From contig JACPNZ010000018.1 of the NCBI GenBank assembly GCA_016185245.1, positions 124,001 to 188,000 on the forward strand: DNA of 64,000 bases, read 5' to 3'. Source of the stretch: Hyphomicrobiales bacterium. GTDB lineage: Bacteria; Pseudomonadota; Alphaproteobacteria; Rhizobiales; Aestuariivirgaceae. Position numbers and translations under genes: made by a program. Shown here piece after piece: positions 17,069-27,275 of the stretch; position 1 is the first letter of the stretch; each line of letters opens with the position of its first letter. Under the pieces are notes generated by a model. The model ran no database searches, was not told the origin of the DNA, and was given only the letters and a program-made list of their open reading frames with translations.

Positions 17069-17497
17069 ATGTTTTTGTGGCTCAAGGCGGGGCACGTTAT
17101 TGCGGTAATCGCCTGGATGGCCGGTCTGTTCTATCTACCTCGGTTCTTTGTCTATCACGCACTGGCGGAGGCAGGGGGGGAGGTATCGGAGCAATTCAAG
17201 GTAATGGAACGGCGCCTGCTGCGCATTATCATGACACCGGCGGGAGTCGCTGCGTGGTTGTTTGGAGGCCTGACGATGTGGTTGGGCGGATACTTTTCGG
17301 AGATTCCATCATGGCTTGTCGCAAAGCTCTGGTTGGTTGTGGTCCTGACACTTCTGCATATCAGGTTGGCCCTTCATTGCCGCGACTTTACCGCCGATAG
17401 GCGACCCTATTCGGTTCGGTATTTTCGGGTTCTAAACGAAATCCCCACCGCGATTGTGTTCGCGGTTGTTGTCTTGGCTGTGGTGAAGCCATTCTGA
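17069..17497 (+). CDS. hemJ: Protoporphyrinogen oxidase HemJ
   Basis: A 142-residue inner-membrane protein with four hydrophobic helices that oxidises protoporphyrinogen IX to protoporphyrin IX in many alphaproteobacteria. The N-terminal KAGHVIAVIAWMAGLFYLPR holds the conserved histidine and FYLPRFFVYH motif; VMERRLLRIIMTPAGVAAW and the conserved lysine in SWLVAKLWLVVVL follow. The ATG directly follows the hemE stop with no gap, so the two heme genes are co-transcribed. Confidence 0.92.
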   Translation: MFLWLKAGHVIAVIAWMAGLFYLPRFFVYHALAEAGGEVSEQFKVMERRLLRIIMTPAGVAAWLFGGLTMWLGGYFSEIPSWLVAKLWLVVVLTLLHIRLALHCRDFTADRRPYSVRYFRVLNEIPTAIVFAVVVLAVVKPF

Positions 17498-17646
17498 TGG
17501 GTTGGAATTAGGAGTTGGCCTTTGCCAAAAGAGTTGGTATAGGGAACCGATTGCCGCTTCGGCTTAAGTCGGTAGCGGCGATACACTTTCCCCTCCTCGT
17601 TGCCGCTGGCTGAATTGTTGCTGGCCGCACCAAAGCCCACAAAGTC

Positions 17647-18930
17647 ATGGCGAATATTTCCGAGCTTAAAGAAATCAAGCTTCAGGATTTGAAGCTTAAG
17701 ACGCCGGCCGAACTGGTTACGTTAGCCGAAGAACTGCAGGTGGAGAATGCCAGCGCACTCCGCAAGCAGGAGTTGATGTTCGCCATCTTGAAGAATCTCG
17801 CCGTACGCGAGGTTGAGATCATTGGTGAGGGGGTGGTCGAGGTCCTGCAGGATGGCTTCGGCTTCTTGCGCTCACCCGATGCGAACTACCTTGCCGGTCC
17901 GGATGACATCTACGTTAGCCCCAGCCAAATCAGAAAGTTTACGTTGCGGACCGGCGATACAGTTGAAGGGCAGATCAGGAGCCCTAAGGACGGAGAGCGT
18001 TATTTCGCGCTGGTGAAAGTGAACACCATCAACTTCGAGGATCCGGAGAATACGCGGCACAAGGTGCATTTTGACAACCTTACGCCGCTCTACCCGGACG
18101 AACGGTTGGAAATGGAGGTGGGCGATCCTACCAAGAAAGATTTTTCGGCTCGTGTAATCGACATTGTTGCACCCCTCGGCAAGGGCCAGCGCGGGCTTAT
18201 TGTTGCGCCACCGCGAACCGGCAAGACGGTTCTACTTCAGAATATTGCGCATTCGATCACCAGCAACCATCCCGAATGCTATCTCATCGTGTTGCTGATC
18301 GACGAGCGTCCGGAAGAAGTGACCGACATGCAGAGGTCGGTGCGAGGTGAAGTCATCAGTTCGACTTTTGACGAACCGGCGTCGCGGCATGTGCAAGTTG
18401 CGGAAATGGTCATCGAAAAGGCGAAGCGGCTCGTCGAACACGGTCGGGACGTGGTCATACTTCTGGATTCGATAACGCGATTGGGGCGCGCCTATAACAC
18501 GGTGGTGCCGTCATCCGGTAAGGTTCTGACTGGCGGCGTGGATGCGAATGCGCTGCAACGGCCGAAGCGGTTTTTCGGCGCCGCGCGCAACATCGAGGAG
18601 GGTGGCTCGCTGACGATTATCGCAACGGCGCTCATCGATACTGGCAGCCGCATGGATGAAGTGATCTTCGAGGAGTTCAAGGGCACCGGCAATTCCGAAA
18701 TCATTCTTGATCGGAAGGTTGCCGATAAGCGCGTGTTTCCATCCATTGATATCTTGCGTTCCGGTACGCGCAAGGAGGAGTTGCTGGTCAAGGGCGATAT
18801 TCTCAAGAAGATGTATGTATTGCGGCGCATTCTCAATCCGATGGGTACGGTCGATGCTATCGAGTTCCTTCTCGACAAGCTGCGTCAGACGAAGACCAAT
18901 GGTGATTTCTTCGAATCAATGAACGCCTGA
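17647..18930 (+). CDS. rho: Transcription termination factor Rho
   Basis: A 427-residue hexameric RNA helicase. It has an N-terminal Rho_N/SAP-like helix bundle ([20 protein letters not shown]), the cold-shock-like RNA-binding domain ([20 protein letters not shown]), and a RecA-type ATPase with Walker [12 protein letters not shown] and the Q/R-loop segments near [31 protein letters not shown] and [20 protein letters not shown]. Rho is usually autoregulated through its leader; the 149 bases after hemJ could be such a leader. It lacks the long acidic insertions seen in actinobacterial Rho. Its end overlaps the DUF255 gene on the other strand by 15 bases. Confidence 0.96.
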   Translation: MANISELKEIKLQDLKLKTPAELVTLAEELQVENASALRKQELMFAILKNLAVREVEIIGEGVVEVLQDGFGFLRSPDANYLAGPDDIYVSPSQIRKFTLRTGDTVEGQIRSPKDGERYFALVKVNTINFEDPENTRHKVHFDNLTPLYPDERLEMEVGDPTKKDFSARVIDIVAPLGKGQRGLIVAPPRTGKTVLLQNIAHSITSNHPECYLIVLLIDERPEEVTDMQRSVRGEVISSTFDEPASRHVQVAEMVIEKAKRLVEHGRDVVILLDSITRLGRAYNTVVPSSGKVLTGGVDANALQRPKRFFGAARNIEEGGSLTIIATALIDTGSRMDEVIFEEFKGTGNSEIILDRKVADKRVFPSIDILRSGTRKEELLVKGDILKKMYVLRRILNPMGTVDAIEFLLDKLRQTKTNGDFFESMNA

Positions 18931-20961
18931 CCGGGTGTCGCGAATTCCAAGTAGCGCGGCCGCGGCGAATAGCTCTTCGATGTTCCGTGAGGGCGCAGCG
19001 CAGGTTTGACCTCGGCACAGATAGACGGCTCCCTTGTCTGAACTCGCGGCCTTGCCATATGCGGGATGGCTTTGCGGGATTTGGTCGACTGCCCGGTTAA
19101 AGATGGCATCAAGCCCGCATAGGCTAATAGTAGCCGTGAGAAGTTCGGCCGGAACGTTGCCGGCAATGACAACCTGCAATGGGTCGAAGAGCTCGGCGAC
19201 GGATGTAAAGTAGGTCGCTGCTCCGAATGGGTTCGCGATGGCCTGCTCGGCGAACGTTGCAGCGATGTTTTCGGCCAATTGGAGCCAGCGTCGCTCGCCG
19301 GTGATGTGATGGAGGGCGGTGAAGTTCCCGATCATGAGCGCATTGGCGTTGGGCGTGGCATCGTCGACGATGCTGATGATTTGTGCCGGAAGATCGCTGC
19401 TGGCGAGCGGTGCGAGGGTTAGCGAGCAAGTCGTGGAGTCCCAGTAGTTACAGACGAGTTGCTCGGCTAGTGTTGTGGCGTTGGAGATGTATGATTGCTC
19501 GCCAGTTAGGGTATGAAGAGCTCTGGCGGCGGAAATCAACTGAGCATAGTCATCTGCATTTGCGGTATGACCGAGGCGGGTGCCTCGTGAAGAATGCCTA
19601 AGGTGTCCGTCTTGGTGATGGATGGCGAGCAGGTTTTGGAATGACTGGATTGCTGCGTCAGACCAGGTGGGACTAGTTAAAGCAAGTGCAGCCTCCGCGA
19701 GGGCCCTGATGGTTAGGGCATTCCAGTCAGTTAGAACCTTGTCGTCGTAGCTGGGTCTTGATCTTGTTTTTTTGGCGTCGAGAAGCGTGGAACGGGCCCG
19801 CCCTAGTATTTGTTCGGTGCTAGGATCCGCTGGCGCGAGGTGATTTAGGCGGTTGAGGATGTTGTATCCATCCCAGTTGCCGGCTGGGCTTACATCATAA
19901 TACTCGCAGAAGAGTTCGGCAGTGGCGGGATCGAGATGCTCGTAGATTTCGTCTCGATGCCAGACGTAGTAGCGACCCTCCTCGCCATCCGAGTCGGCGT
20001 CGTAGCTTGAGCCGAAGAGTCCTTCGGGTGTGCGCATTTCAGTAAGGATGAAACTGAGCGTTGATTGGAGTCGATCGTGGAATGTGAGGTTTCCTGTTTG
20101 GAGCCAGGCGCGGGTGAGCAGGGAGCCGAATTGTGCGTTGTCAGGGAGCATCTTTTCGAAGTGCGGTACCAGCCAGCGCGAGTCGACAGAGTAGCGCGCA
20201 ATGCCGCCGGCTAGGTGATCGTATATTCCGCCTTGGCAGAGATGGAGCAGGGTTGTTTCGACGAGGCCAGCTCCATAAGGTACGCCGCGCCGCTGGGCGT
20301 CTGACCACAAGAAGTTGAGTAGCGGGAATTGTGGGAACTTTGGTGCGCCCTGAAGGCCGCCGAATATGGGGTCCATGGCGCGGGCGATTGTGTCTGCTGC
20401 GGTGTGGATGTTGGGTAGGCTGACTATGTGGGTTGATCGCGGTCGGGCCTGTTCTACGAGGAGTTGGGTCAGGGCTCCGGCGGTAGATGTGATTTTGTGT
20501 GGCTCGGTTTGCCAGATGCGGGAAATCTCTCGCAAGATATGGCGGAAGGAAGGTCTGCCATACCGGTAGTCCGGCGGGAAGTATGTCCCTCCCCAGAATG
20601 GGCGGGCTTCAGGATCGAGAAAGATTGACAGTGGCCAACCGCCCTGTTGGCCGAGGGCAAGGAGGGCCTGCATGTAAATCTTGTCGATGTCTGGTCTTTC
20701 CTCGCGGTCGACCTTGATGCTGATGAAGTTGGCGTTAAGAAAGAAAGCCGTCTCGGGGTCTTCGAAGCTCTCGTGGGCCATGACGTGACACCAATGGCAG
20801 GCGGCATAGCCGATGGAGAGAAATACCGGCTTGTTGCGGTCGCGGGCTGTTTCGAAGGCCTTGGGTGACCAGGGTTGCCAGTGGACGGGATTGTCCTTGT
20901 GCTGGAGCAGGTAGGGGCTAGATTCATGGGCTAGCTGGTTTCTGGTCACGGGTAGTCCCAT
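18916..20961 (-). CDS. Thioredoxin-domain protein of the DUF255 / YyaL family
   Basis: A 681-residue protein with an N-terminal thioredoxin-like domain (residues about 1-165) followed by an alpha/alpha-toroid domain like those of glycosidases and epimerases. The first domain opens [20 protein letters not shown] and has the redox motif CHWC in [20 protein letters not shown], then [12 protein letters not shown]-like text ([20 protein letters not shown]). The exact role of this widely conserved family (SPATA20 in animals) is not known. I start it at the ATG at 20961; the 43 residues read upstream are not conserved and would run into mnmE. It is divergent from mnmE with only 32 bases between the starts. 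Confidence 0.9.
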   Translation of the reverse strand: MGLPVTRNQLAHESSPYLLQHKDNPVHWQPWSPKAFETARDRNKPVFLSIGYAACHWCHVMAHESFEDPETAFFLNANFISIKVDREERPDIDKIYMQALLALGQQGGWPLSIFLDPEARPFWGGTYFPPDYRYGRPSFRHILREISRIWQTEPHKITSTAGALTQLLVEQARPRSTHIVSLPNIHTAADTIARAMDPIFGGLQGAPKFPQFPLLNFLWSDAQRRGVPYGAGLVETTLLHLCQGGIYDHLAGGIARYSVDSRWLVPHFEKMLPDNAQFGSLLTRAWLQTGNLTFHDRLQSTLSFILTEMRTPEGLFGSSYDADSDGEEGRYYVWHRDEIYEHLDPATAELFCEYYDVSPAGNWDGYNILNRLNHLAPADPSTEQILGRARSTLLDAKKTRSRPSYDDKVLTDWNALTIRALAEAALALTSPTWSDAAIQSFQNLLAIHHQDGHLRHSSRGTRLGHTANADDYAQLISAARALHTLTGEQSYISNATTLAEQLVCNYWDSTTCSLTLAPLASSDLPAQIISIVDDATPNANALMIGNFTALHHITGERRWLQLAENIAATFAEQAIANPFGAATYFTSVAELFDPLQVVIAGNVPAELLTATISLCGLDAIFNRAVDQIPQSHPAYGKAASSDKGAVYLCRGQTCAAPSRNIEELFAAAALLGIRDTRSGVH

Positions 20962-20993
20962 TGGTAGTGCAAGAGTATCGATTCGAATCCGTA

Positions 20994-22328
20994 ATGGCAG
21001 GTTCGCAGACAATCTATGCGCTTTCCAGTGGCCAGGGTAGAGCCGCGATCGCGATAGTGCGGGTAAGTGGGGCCGGCGCTGGAACGGCATTGGAAATGCT
21101 ATGTGGATCGAGGCCGACAGCGCGCCGGGCTACAACGAGAGTTCTGCGCGATCCGGGTGATGGTTCGGCTATCGATAAGGCGGTAGTTCTCTGGCTGCCT
21201 GGGCCTGCGAGCAGCAGCGGCGAGGACATGGTGGAGTTTCATGTTCACGGGAGCCGAGCGGTCTTGGCGGCGTTGCTGACGGCATTGGGAGGCATTCCGG
21301 GATTCAGACCGGCCGAGGCAGGGGAATTCAGCAGGCGCGCCTTTGCCAATGGCCGCATCGATCTGGTGGAAGCGGAAGGGTTGGCCGATCTCCTGAGGGC
21401 CGAGACGACGCGGCAGCGCCAACTGGCGTTGAGTCATCTGTTGGGGGAGGCGAGCTCGGCCTACGAGGCTTGGCGAAAGCGGTTGGTCGCGATCCTGGCG
21501 CATGTCGAGGCGGCGGTTGATTTTGTCGAGGAGGGCGAAGTCGCCACCACGGCACTACTGACCGTACGAGATGAGGCAATGGCATTGGCATCCGATATGT
21601 CCTGCGCCCTGCGGGGGGCCAGACTCGCGGAGGAAATACGGGCGGGCGTAAGAATTGTGCTGGCTGGTCCACCGAATACCGGAAAATCTAGCCTACTCAA
21701 TGCCCTGGCTAAGCGTCAGGCGGCCATAGTGTCAGCCAAGCCTGGAACGACACGCGATGTGATCGAGGTGCCAATGGATATTGACGGCATGCGGGTGACT
21801 GTTGCGGATACCGCTGGTCTGCGGACCGATGTCGTGGACGATATAGAGATCCTTGGCATCCAGAGTAGTCGTCGGGAAATAGCCCATGGGGATATCGTCA
21901 TTTGGGTTGCCTCACCTGACGTTGAGGGGAGCGAAGTCCCGGACGATGAGGTGAGGCCATACCTGAAGATAGTCAACAAATCCGATACACATGGCAGCCA
22001 ATCGAGACTCATACGAAATGAATCTGATCTCTGGTTGTCGGCCTTGACGGGCGATGGTATTCCCGACCTGCTTGCCACCCTTAGCACAATGATTTCCAAG
22101 CGATATGATCGCGCGGAGGAAACGGTTATCGTCAGGGCGCGGCAAAGACATGCTGTTGAGGAGTCGATTCGGCTGCTAAACGAATCCCTACAGCACGAAG
22201 CCGGGCAGATAGAGCTGGTCGCCGAGGATCTTCGCGGGGCTGCAACGGCATTGTCACGGGTAACCGGCAGGATCGAGGTGGAAGACTTGTTGTCTTCGAT
22301 ATTCAGCGAGTTCTGCATCGGAAAATAG
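20994..22328 (+). CDS. mnmE: tRNA modification GTPase MnmE
   Basis: A 444-residue GTPase that, with MnmG, places the carboxymethylaminomethyl group on wobble uridine 34 of certain tRNAs. It has the N-terminal folate-binding domain ([20 protein letters not shown]), a helical domain, the G domain (P-loop [12 protein letters not shown], switch PGTTRD, DTAGLR, and a NKSD nucleotide motif) and the invariant C-terminal CIGK. I start at the ATG at 20994, where the conserved part begins; an upstream in-frame start at 20961 adds eleven residues. The gene is followed by a parS-like site and then by its partner mnmG. Confidence 0.95.
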   Translation: MAGSQTIYALSSGQGRAAIAIVRVSGAGAGTALEMLCGSRPTARRATTRVLRDPGDGSAIDKAVVLWLPGPASSSGEDMVEFHVHGSRAVLAALLTALGGIPGFRPAEAGEFSRRAFANGRIDLVEAEGLADLLRAETTRQRQLALSHLLGEASSAYEAWRKRLVAILAHVEAAVDFVEEGEVATTALLTVRDEAMALASDMSCALRGARLAEEIRAGVRIVLAGPPNTGKSSLLNALAKRQAAIVSAKPGTTRDVIEVPMDIDGMRVTVADTAGLRTDVVDDIEILGIQSSRREIAHGDIVIWVASPDVEGSEVPDDEVRPYLKIVNKSDTHGSQSRLIRNESDLWLSALTGDGIPDLLATLSTMISKRYDRAEETVIVRARQRHAVEESIRLLNESLQHEAGQIELVAEDLRGAATALSRVTGRIEVEDLLSSIFSEFCIGK

Positions 22329-22343
22329 CTGCCGCCTGAAAGT

Positions 22344-22359
22344 TGTTTCACGTGAAACG
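22344..22359. promoter_or_regulatory. parS-like centromere site 1
   Basis: TGTTTCACGTGAAACG, 15 of 16 bases of the ParB-binding consensus TGTTTCACGTGAAACA and perfectly palindromic over its 14-base core. It lies between mnmE and mnmG, 6.5 kb from the probable origin and 3.4 kb from parB. Confidence 0.85.
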
Positions 22360-22404
22360 TCCAGCGGCTTCGACCGACAGGCGGACCTGAAATGGAAAAC
22401 ACCA

Positions 22405-24270
22405 ATGAATCGCACTTTTGATGTTATCGTAGTCGGTGGTGGTCACGCCGGGACAGAAGCAGCGGCTGCGTCGGCGCGACTGGGGGCGAGAACTGCCCTC
22501 GTCACCCATCAGTTCGCTACTGTTGGTGAAATGTCCTGCAATCCTGCGATTGGCGGGCTCGGCAAAGGTCATCTTGTCCGTGAGATCGACGCGCTAGATG
22601 GCCTGATGGGTCGGTGTGCGGATCGGGCCGGCATCCAATTCCGGCTTCTGAACCGCTCAAAGGGACCTGCAGTGCGGGGGCCGCGCGTCCAGGCAGATCG
22701 GGCGCTTTATCGGCGAGCCATGCAGGAGGCAATCAGATCACAGGAAAATCTCGATGTGGTTGAAGCTGCTGTTGGCGGCCTGATGGCGGTGAAGGGCCAG
22801 GTTGAGGGTGTCATCCTGCAAGACGGGAGCGCCCTGCGAGCCACTTCCGTTGTTCTGACGACCGGCACTTTTCTCAACGGACTCATTCACATCGGTGAGC
22901 GCAAGATACCCGCAGGCCGGATCGGCGAGGGCCCGGCAATTGGCCTGTCCGGGCAGCTGTGTGAGCTGGGTCTGACCCTAGGCCGTCTCAAGACCGGGAC
23001 TCCTGCCCGGCTGGATGGCCGGACCATTGACTGGAACCGGCTGGATGAACAGAAGGGCGACACAGAACCGGTACCATTTTCGTTGTTGACCAGGAAGATT
23101 GAAGCGCCACAGATTTCCTGTTTCATCACCAATACTACCCCGGCAACTCATAACATCATTGCCCAGAACACCCATAGGTCTCCCCTTTACTCGGGGCAGA
23201 TCGAAGGGCGGGGTCCGCGCTACTGCCCATCGGTCGAAGACAAGATCCACCGGTTTCGCGACAAGTCATCCCACCAGATATTTCTCGAACCAGAGGGTCT
23301 CGACGATCCTACGGTCTATCCGAATGGCATCTCGACCTCTCTTCCAGAGGATGTTCAAGACGCCTTCATTCGTACAATTCCGGGACTGGAAATGGTCGTC
23401 ATCCTTCGGCCTGGCTACGCCATTGAGTATGACTACGTGGACCCCCGAGAGCTTTCGTCGTCACTGGAGGTCAAACGCCTGACTGGACTTTTTCTTGCCG
23501 GTCAGATCAATGGCACTACCGGCTACGAGGAGGCTGCGGCACAGGGACTTGTCGCCGGGCTGAATGCTGCCCGACGGGCGGGGCAGCAACAACCGATTGT
23601 GTTTGATCGCGCCCAGGGCTATCTGGGGGTCATGGTGGACGACCTGGTAACCCGGGGAGTGACGGAACCTTATAGAATGTTCACATCGCGGGCGGAGTAT
23701 CGTCTTTCGCTCAGGGCCGACAACGCCGACGAGCGCCTTACACCGGTTGGGATTGGTCTCGGGCTGGTGGGCAGAGTCCGCCGTCAGGTTTTCAAGGGCC
23801 ACATGGATGCAATCGAGCATGCAAGAGCTCTCGCCCGCAAACTTTCGCTGACAAGCTCGGGAGCGGCGAAGCACGGCCTGCAGGTCAACCAGGATGGCCA
23901 GAGACGCACCGCGGCCGAACTCATCGCGATGCCCGGGGTGGGCTTTGAAAATGTCGTGCGCATCTGGCCCGAACTCGGTTCTCTTTCGCGCTTTGCTAGA
24001 GAGGCGCTTGAGGCCGATGCCTTGTACTCGGGGTATTTGCGGCGTCAGGAAACCGACATCGTTACGATGCGCAAGGAGGAAAGACTCGCGCTACCGCAAG
24101 ACATTGATTATCTTGCCATTTCCTGGCTTTCCAGCGAACTTCGAGAAAAGCTGACACAGATCAGGCCGGCGACGCTCAGCCAGGCGGCTCGAATTGAAGG
24201 AATGACTCCGGCGGCGCTTGCGGCCCTGATTGGCCATGTTAGGCAGCAAAAGTTGCGGAACTCGGCTTGA
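22405..24270 (+). CDS. mnmG: tRNA uridine-34 carboxymethylaminomethyl modification enzyme MnmG (GidA)
   Basis: A 621-residue FAD enzyme, partner of MnmE. The N-terminus has the dinucleotide-binding fold [20 protein letters not shown]; next come [20 protein letters not shown], the [13 protein letters not shown] segment, [14 protein letters not shown], and the conserved GLKTGTPAR-like [14 protein letters not shown]. The C-terminal half has [20 protein letters not shown] and YLRRQE. The length is normal. Its stop overlaps a possible TTG start of rsmG, so mnmE-mnmG-rsmG-parA-parB behave as the classic origin-proximal cluster. Confidence 0.96.
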   Translation: MNRTFDVIVVGGGHAGTEAAAASARLGARTALVTHQFATVGEMSCNPAIGGLGKGHLVREIDALDGLMGRCADRAGIQFRLLNRSKGPAVRGPRVQADRALYRRAMQEAIRSQENLDVVEAAVGGLMAVKGQVEGVILQDGSALRATSVVLTTGTFLNGLIHIGERKIPAGRIGEGPAIGLSGQLCELGLTLGRLKTGTPARLDGRTIDWNRLDEQKGDTEPVPFSLLTRKIEAPQISCFITNTTPATHNIIAQNTHRSPLYSGQIEGRGPRYCPSVEDKIHRFRDKSSHQIFLEPEGLDDPTVYPNGISTSLPEDVQDAFIRTIPGLEMVVILRPGYAIEYDYVDPRELSSSLEVKRLTGLFLAGQINGTTGYEEAAAQGLVAGLNAARRAGQQQPIVFDRAQGYLGVMVDDLVTRGVTEPYRMFTSRAEYRLSLRADNADERLTPVGIGLGLVGRVRRQVFKGHMDAIEHARALARKLSLTSSGAAKHGLQVNQDGQRRTAAELIAMPGVGFENVVRIWPELGSLSRFAREALEADALYSGYLRRQETDIVTMRKEERLALPQDIDYLAISWLSSELREKLTQIRPATLSQAARIEGMTPAALAALIGHVRQQKLRNSA

Positions 24271-24272
24271 CC

Positions 24273-24905
24273 ATGACTATGGAAGCCCGCGCCAATTTGG
24301 GGTTCGATGTTTCACGTGAATCATTGGACCGGCTCGATCGATACGTAAGTCTGCTTCAGATTTGGCAAGGAAGCTTCAATCTCATTGGCCGCTCGACTGA
24401 AGAGGAGATCTGGTCACGCCATGTTGCCGACGCGCTCCAGCTCCTTCACCTGATCAGCCCAGAAACACGCGATGTCGCCGATTTGGGCTCGGGAGGGGGC
24501 CTGCCTGGTCTGGTTCTGGCCATCGCCACCGACTGGCATGTCGACCTCTACGAGAGTAACGGGAAAAAATGCGCATTCCTTCGTGAGGTCATTCGACAAA
24601 TCGGCGCGAAGGCAACGGTTCATGCGACTCGCGTAGAAAGTTTGGGGAAAGGTGTTAGTATTCCTAGTGTGCAGGTGGTAACCGCCCGCGCCCTGGCACC
24701 TTTGCCTAAACTCCTCGACTACGCCGAGCCCTTCCTGAGTTCAGGTGCAGTTGGGTATTTCCACAAGGGACAAGATGTTGATGCTGAATTGACCGAAGCC
24801 ACCAAATATTGGAAACTGAGATTTGTGAAGCACCCAAGCCTAACCGATTCGAAGGGGGTCATACTTGAAGTGAGGGAGGCACGACGTGTCCCAGCCCGAG
24901 ATTAA
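24273..24905 (+). CDS. rsmG: 16S rRNA (guanine-527-N7)-methyltransferase
   Basis: A 210-residue SAM-dependent enzyme that methylates G527 of 16S rRNA. The SAM-binding motif is DVADLGSGGGLPGLVLAIAT; upstream are NLIGRSTEEEIWSRHVADAL and downstream ALAPLPKLLDYAEPFL. I use the ATG at 24273, two bases after the mnmG stop; a TTG at 24267 and an ATG at 24279 are alternatives. A parS-like site lies inside codons 12-17. The end overlaps parA by 20 bases. Confidence 0.93.
   Translation: MTMEARANLGFDVSRESLDRLDRYVSLLQIWQGSFNLIGRSTEEEIWSRHVADALQLLHLISPETRDVADLGSGGGLPGLVLAIATDWHVDLYESNGKKCAFLREVIRQIGAKATVHATRVESLGKGVSIPSVQVVTARALAPLPKLLDYAEPFLSSGAVGYFHKGQDVDAELTEATKYWKLRFVKHPSLTDSKGVILEVREARRVPARD
24308..24323. 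promoter_or_regulatory. parS-like centromere site 2, inside rsmG
   Basis: TGTTTCACGTGAATCA, 15 of 16 bases of the parS consensus, 1.96 kb from the first site. It sits in the coding frame of rsmG. Clusters of several parS sites next to parAB are usual. Confidence 0.8.
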
Positions 24906-25719
24906 GCTGACGCCCAGTTCTGAGCTGCGGATTCTGGCCGTCGCCAACCAGAAAGGCGGGGTTGGAAAGACAACTACCGCCATCAATCTCGGAACTGCCT
25001 TGGCGGCAATTGGCGAGAGGGTTCTGGTCATCGATCTCGACCCACAGGGTAATGCCAGCACTGGCCTTGGCATTACCCGCAAGCCACTGCAGAAATCGTC
25101 CTATCACGTCCTAATCGGTGAGGCCGAACTCAAGGATGTGATTGTCGATTCCGGAATACCCAGACTGGACTGCGCTCCCTCGACCATGGATCTCCTCGGC
25201 GCCGAACTCGAGCTGGCCGGTTTTGATCGCAAGACATTCAGGCTGGCGGATGCCATCCAACGGCTTCGAGACTCAAGCGAAACGAATCGATCATACTCCT
25301 ACATACTCGTAGACTGTCCGCCCTCCCTCAATCTATTGACTATCAATTCCCTTTCTGCGGCCGATGCCATACTGGTGCCCCTGCAATGCGAATTCTTTGC
25401 TCTAGAAGGGCTGAGCCAATTGCTGAAGACGGTTGAAAGGGTTAAGACCACCCTCAACCCAAGATTGTCGATCCAGGGAGTAGTGCTGACGATGTTCGAT
25501 CGGCGCAACAGCCTGTCGGAACAGGTCGCCGCAGATGTTCGCAGTGTTCTTGGAGAAAAAGTCTATCAGACAGTCATACCACGCAACGTGCGGGTATCCG
25601 AGGCGCCATCATACGGTAAACCGGTCCTTCTATACGACAATAACTGTACCGGATCGCAAGCGTACATCAGATTGGCCTCGGAGGTTATTCGGCGGGAACG
25701 TCAACTACGGGCCGCCTAG
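24886..25719 (+). CDS. parA: Chromosome partitioning ATPase ParA
   Basis: A 277-residue Walker-type ATPase that drives segregation of the origin. The deviant Walker A is at residues 23-30 (KGGVGKTT), followed by VLVIDLDPQGNASTGLGI, the Walker B region YILVDCPPSLNLLT, PLQCEFFALEGLSQLLKT and VPRNVR-like text (VIPRNVRVSEAPSYGKPV). It starts with a GTG inside the end of rsmG. It works with ParB bound to the parS sites found upstream. Confidence 0.96.
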   Translation: MSQPEIKLTPSSELRILAVANQKGGVGKTTTAINLGTALAAIGERVLVIDLDPQGNASTGLGITRKPLQKSSYHVLIGEAELKDVIVDSGIPRLDCAPSTMDLLGAELELAGFDRKTFRLADAIQRLRDSSETNRSYSYILVDCPPSLNLLTINSLSAADAILVPLQCEFFALEGLSQLLKTVERVKTTLNPRLSIQGVVLTMFDRRNSLSEQVAADVRSVLGEKVYQTVIPRNVRVSEAPSYGKPVLLYDNNCTGSQAYIRLASEVIRRERQLRAA

Positions 25720-25788
25720 TATCGATTCATCTCCGAAACGCTGAATTTTTGACCCAACGGCAGATATCTTGATTGTAGGTCCCGAGTG

Positions 25789-26670
25789 ATGATGACGCAG
25801 CCACCAAAAAAGCGACTTGGTCGCGGTCTCGCCGCGCTGATTGGCGATGATTCCCCGAATGAGGCGCCCTCAGTCGATGCGCGACAGCTCCGCCACATGC
25901 CGATTGAGCTGTTACGTACTAACCCGCACAATCCGAGAAAGCATTTTGGCAACGAAGAACTTGAGGAGCTTGCCAAATCAATAAAAGAGAAGGGCCTCCT
26001 GCAGCCTTTAGTTGTTCGACCGCTTCCAGATGGCGAACATGAAATAGTTGCCGGCGAGCGCCGTTGGAGGGCGGCACAGATAGCCGGGATGCATAACGTT
26101 CCCGTGCTAATTCGGGATCTCAATGATGGTGAGGCTCTGGAAATTGCTCTCATTGAAAATATTCAGCGCAGCGACCTCAATCCGCTCGAGGAAGCGCGCG
26201 CCTACAATCTCCTTCTCGATCAGTTCAGCTACACCCAACAGCAGCTCGCCGATTCTTTGGGAAAGAGCCGCAGCCATATCGCCAATTTGTTGCGCCTCCT
26301 CAATCTGCCGGAATCCGTGCGCAAGCTCATCGAGACCGGAAAGCTTTCCGCCGGACATGCCCGAACGCTGGTTGCGACGGAATCGCCCGCCGCCTTGGCG
26401 CAGCAAATCATCCAGCTTGGACTTTCGGTCCGGGACGCTGAGGAACTTGCCCGGACAGCCGCGCCTGCAACACGGAAACCCAGATCGGAGAAGAGCGCTG
26501 ACACACGGGCCCTGGAAAAATCCGTCGGCGACAGTCTTGGTCTCAAGGTCGAGATCGATGACCGCAGCGGCAAGGGCGGAACCGTGACCATCGGCTACCG
26601 AAGCCTGGATCAGCTCGAAACGATTTGCGAGCGCTTGCAAGGAATGAACAAGGGCGCATCGGCCGAGTAG
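25789..26670 (+). CDS. parB: Chromosome partitioning protein ParB
   Basis: A 293-residue CTP-dependent DNA clamp that loads at parS. It begins with the conserved KKRLGRGLAALIGDD, has the CTP/ParB-N motifs (LRTNPHNPRKHF, LLQPLVVRPL, EIVAGERRWRAAQ), the helix-turn-helix (YTQQQLADSLGKSRSHIANL) and a C-terminal dimer domain. I use the first ATG (25789); the GTG at 25786 and ATG at 25792 are equally possible. It lies 69 bases after parA. Downstream comes about 600 bases of insertion-sequence debris. Confidence 0.96.
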   Translation: MMTQPPKKRLGRGLAALIGDDSPNEAPSVDARQLRHMPIELLRTNPHNPRKHFGNEELEELAKSIKEKGLLQPLVVRPLPDGEHEIVAGERRWRAAQIAGMHNVPVLIRDLNDGEALEIALIENIQRSDLNPLEEARAYNLLLDQFSYTQQQLADSLGKSRSHIANLLRLLNLPESVRKLIETGKLSAGHARTLVATESPAALAQQIIQLGLSVRDAEELARTAAPATRKPRSEKSADTRALEKSVGDSLGLKVEIDDRSGKGGTVTIGYRSLDQLETICERLQGMNKGASAE

Positions 26671-26847
26671 TGTATCCACATCAGGGACCCGCCGGCCCTC
26701 AAAGCGTAGTTGCCCGTGAACAATCCGGTTTTCACGCAGGAAGCGGTCTGACGGCGCCGAAGAGCATCGCCAGCAGCAGCCGCAAATGAGTACGCATCCG
26801 GCGAGGGCCGCCTTGTGGATTTGCCTGGGGTGTAGCTGACTGTCTAT

Positions 26848-27066
26848 ATGGCTATCAATAAGGACAATCAGCGGATCAGCCGGCTTGAGATTGTGGACAC
26901 GGGCCGGCGGCGGCGCTGGTCTGACTGTAGCGCGACAATCTGGATGAGACGCTGGTGTCGCGGCGAAGGTGATGATCGCGGCATTGACTGTCGCGCGCAA
27001 GAGGTATTTTGGGTTGATTGTCGCGGCGCGTCAATCAGGAGCGATATTGGCGGCTGTGGCGTGTGA
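26848..27066 (+). mobile_element. Degraded transposase remnant, IS3/IS66 OrfA-like N-terminus
   Basis: Within the 605-base gap after parB an open frame reads ISRLEIVDTGRRRRWSD, like the start of the helix-turn-helix OrfA (TnpA) of IS66/IS3 elements, and then loses similarity as if frameshifted. It is too short to work and no inverted repeats are visible. The 26671-26847 part of the gap holds nothing I can name. Confidence 0.45.
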
Positions 27067-27072
27067 CGCGGG

Positions 27073-27219
27073 GCGTCCTGGCCCGCGCTTCTTCTCGACC
27101 GCCTCGTCCATCACGCCACCATTCTCGAGATGAATGTCGAGAGCTATTGGATCGTGACGCCCGAGGGTGCGTCGGGAACACGTTTTCGTGATGGAAGGGT
27201 GAACGGTCCTATCCCATAG
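27073..27219 (+). mobile_element. Remnant of an IS21-type IstB helper ATPase (C-terminal end)
   Basis: An open stretch reads ALLLDRLVHHATILEMNVES followed by YW and ends at a TAG at 27217-27219. This matches the C-terminal LLDRL-HHA-I-E-N-ES segment of IstB, the ATP-binding helper of IS21 transposition. Everything upstream of it (the ATPase domain and istA) is missing. It adjoins another transposase scrap, so this gap has taken at least two insertions. Confidence 0.6.
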
Positions 27220-27275
27220 AATATCGAGGGTGCGCCGTCCCTCGTCGCAAACACGATATCAGGAGGAGTCTATTC

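Noticed and set aside
17498-17646. A GC-rich hairpin (around 17555-17582) between hemJ and rho as a possible terminator or Rho leader structure
   Set aside because: The stem is imperfect and there is no T run; not strong enough to list.
26671-26682. A DnaA-box-like GTATCCACA just after parB
   Set aside because: A single eight-of-nine match without neighbours or an AT-rich core; the hemE gap is a far better origin.
26107-27000. A 297-codon frame antisense to parB that extends into the gap
   Set aside because: The part over parB is a shadow, and the rest has no family similarity I can see.
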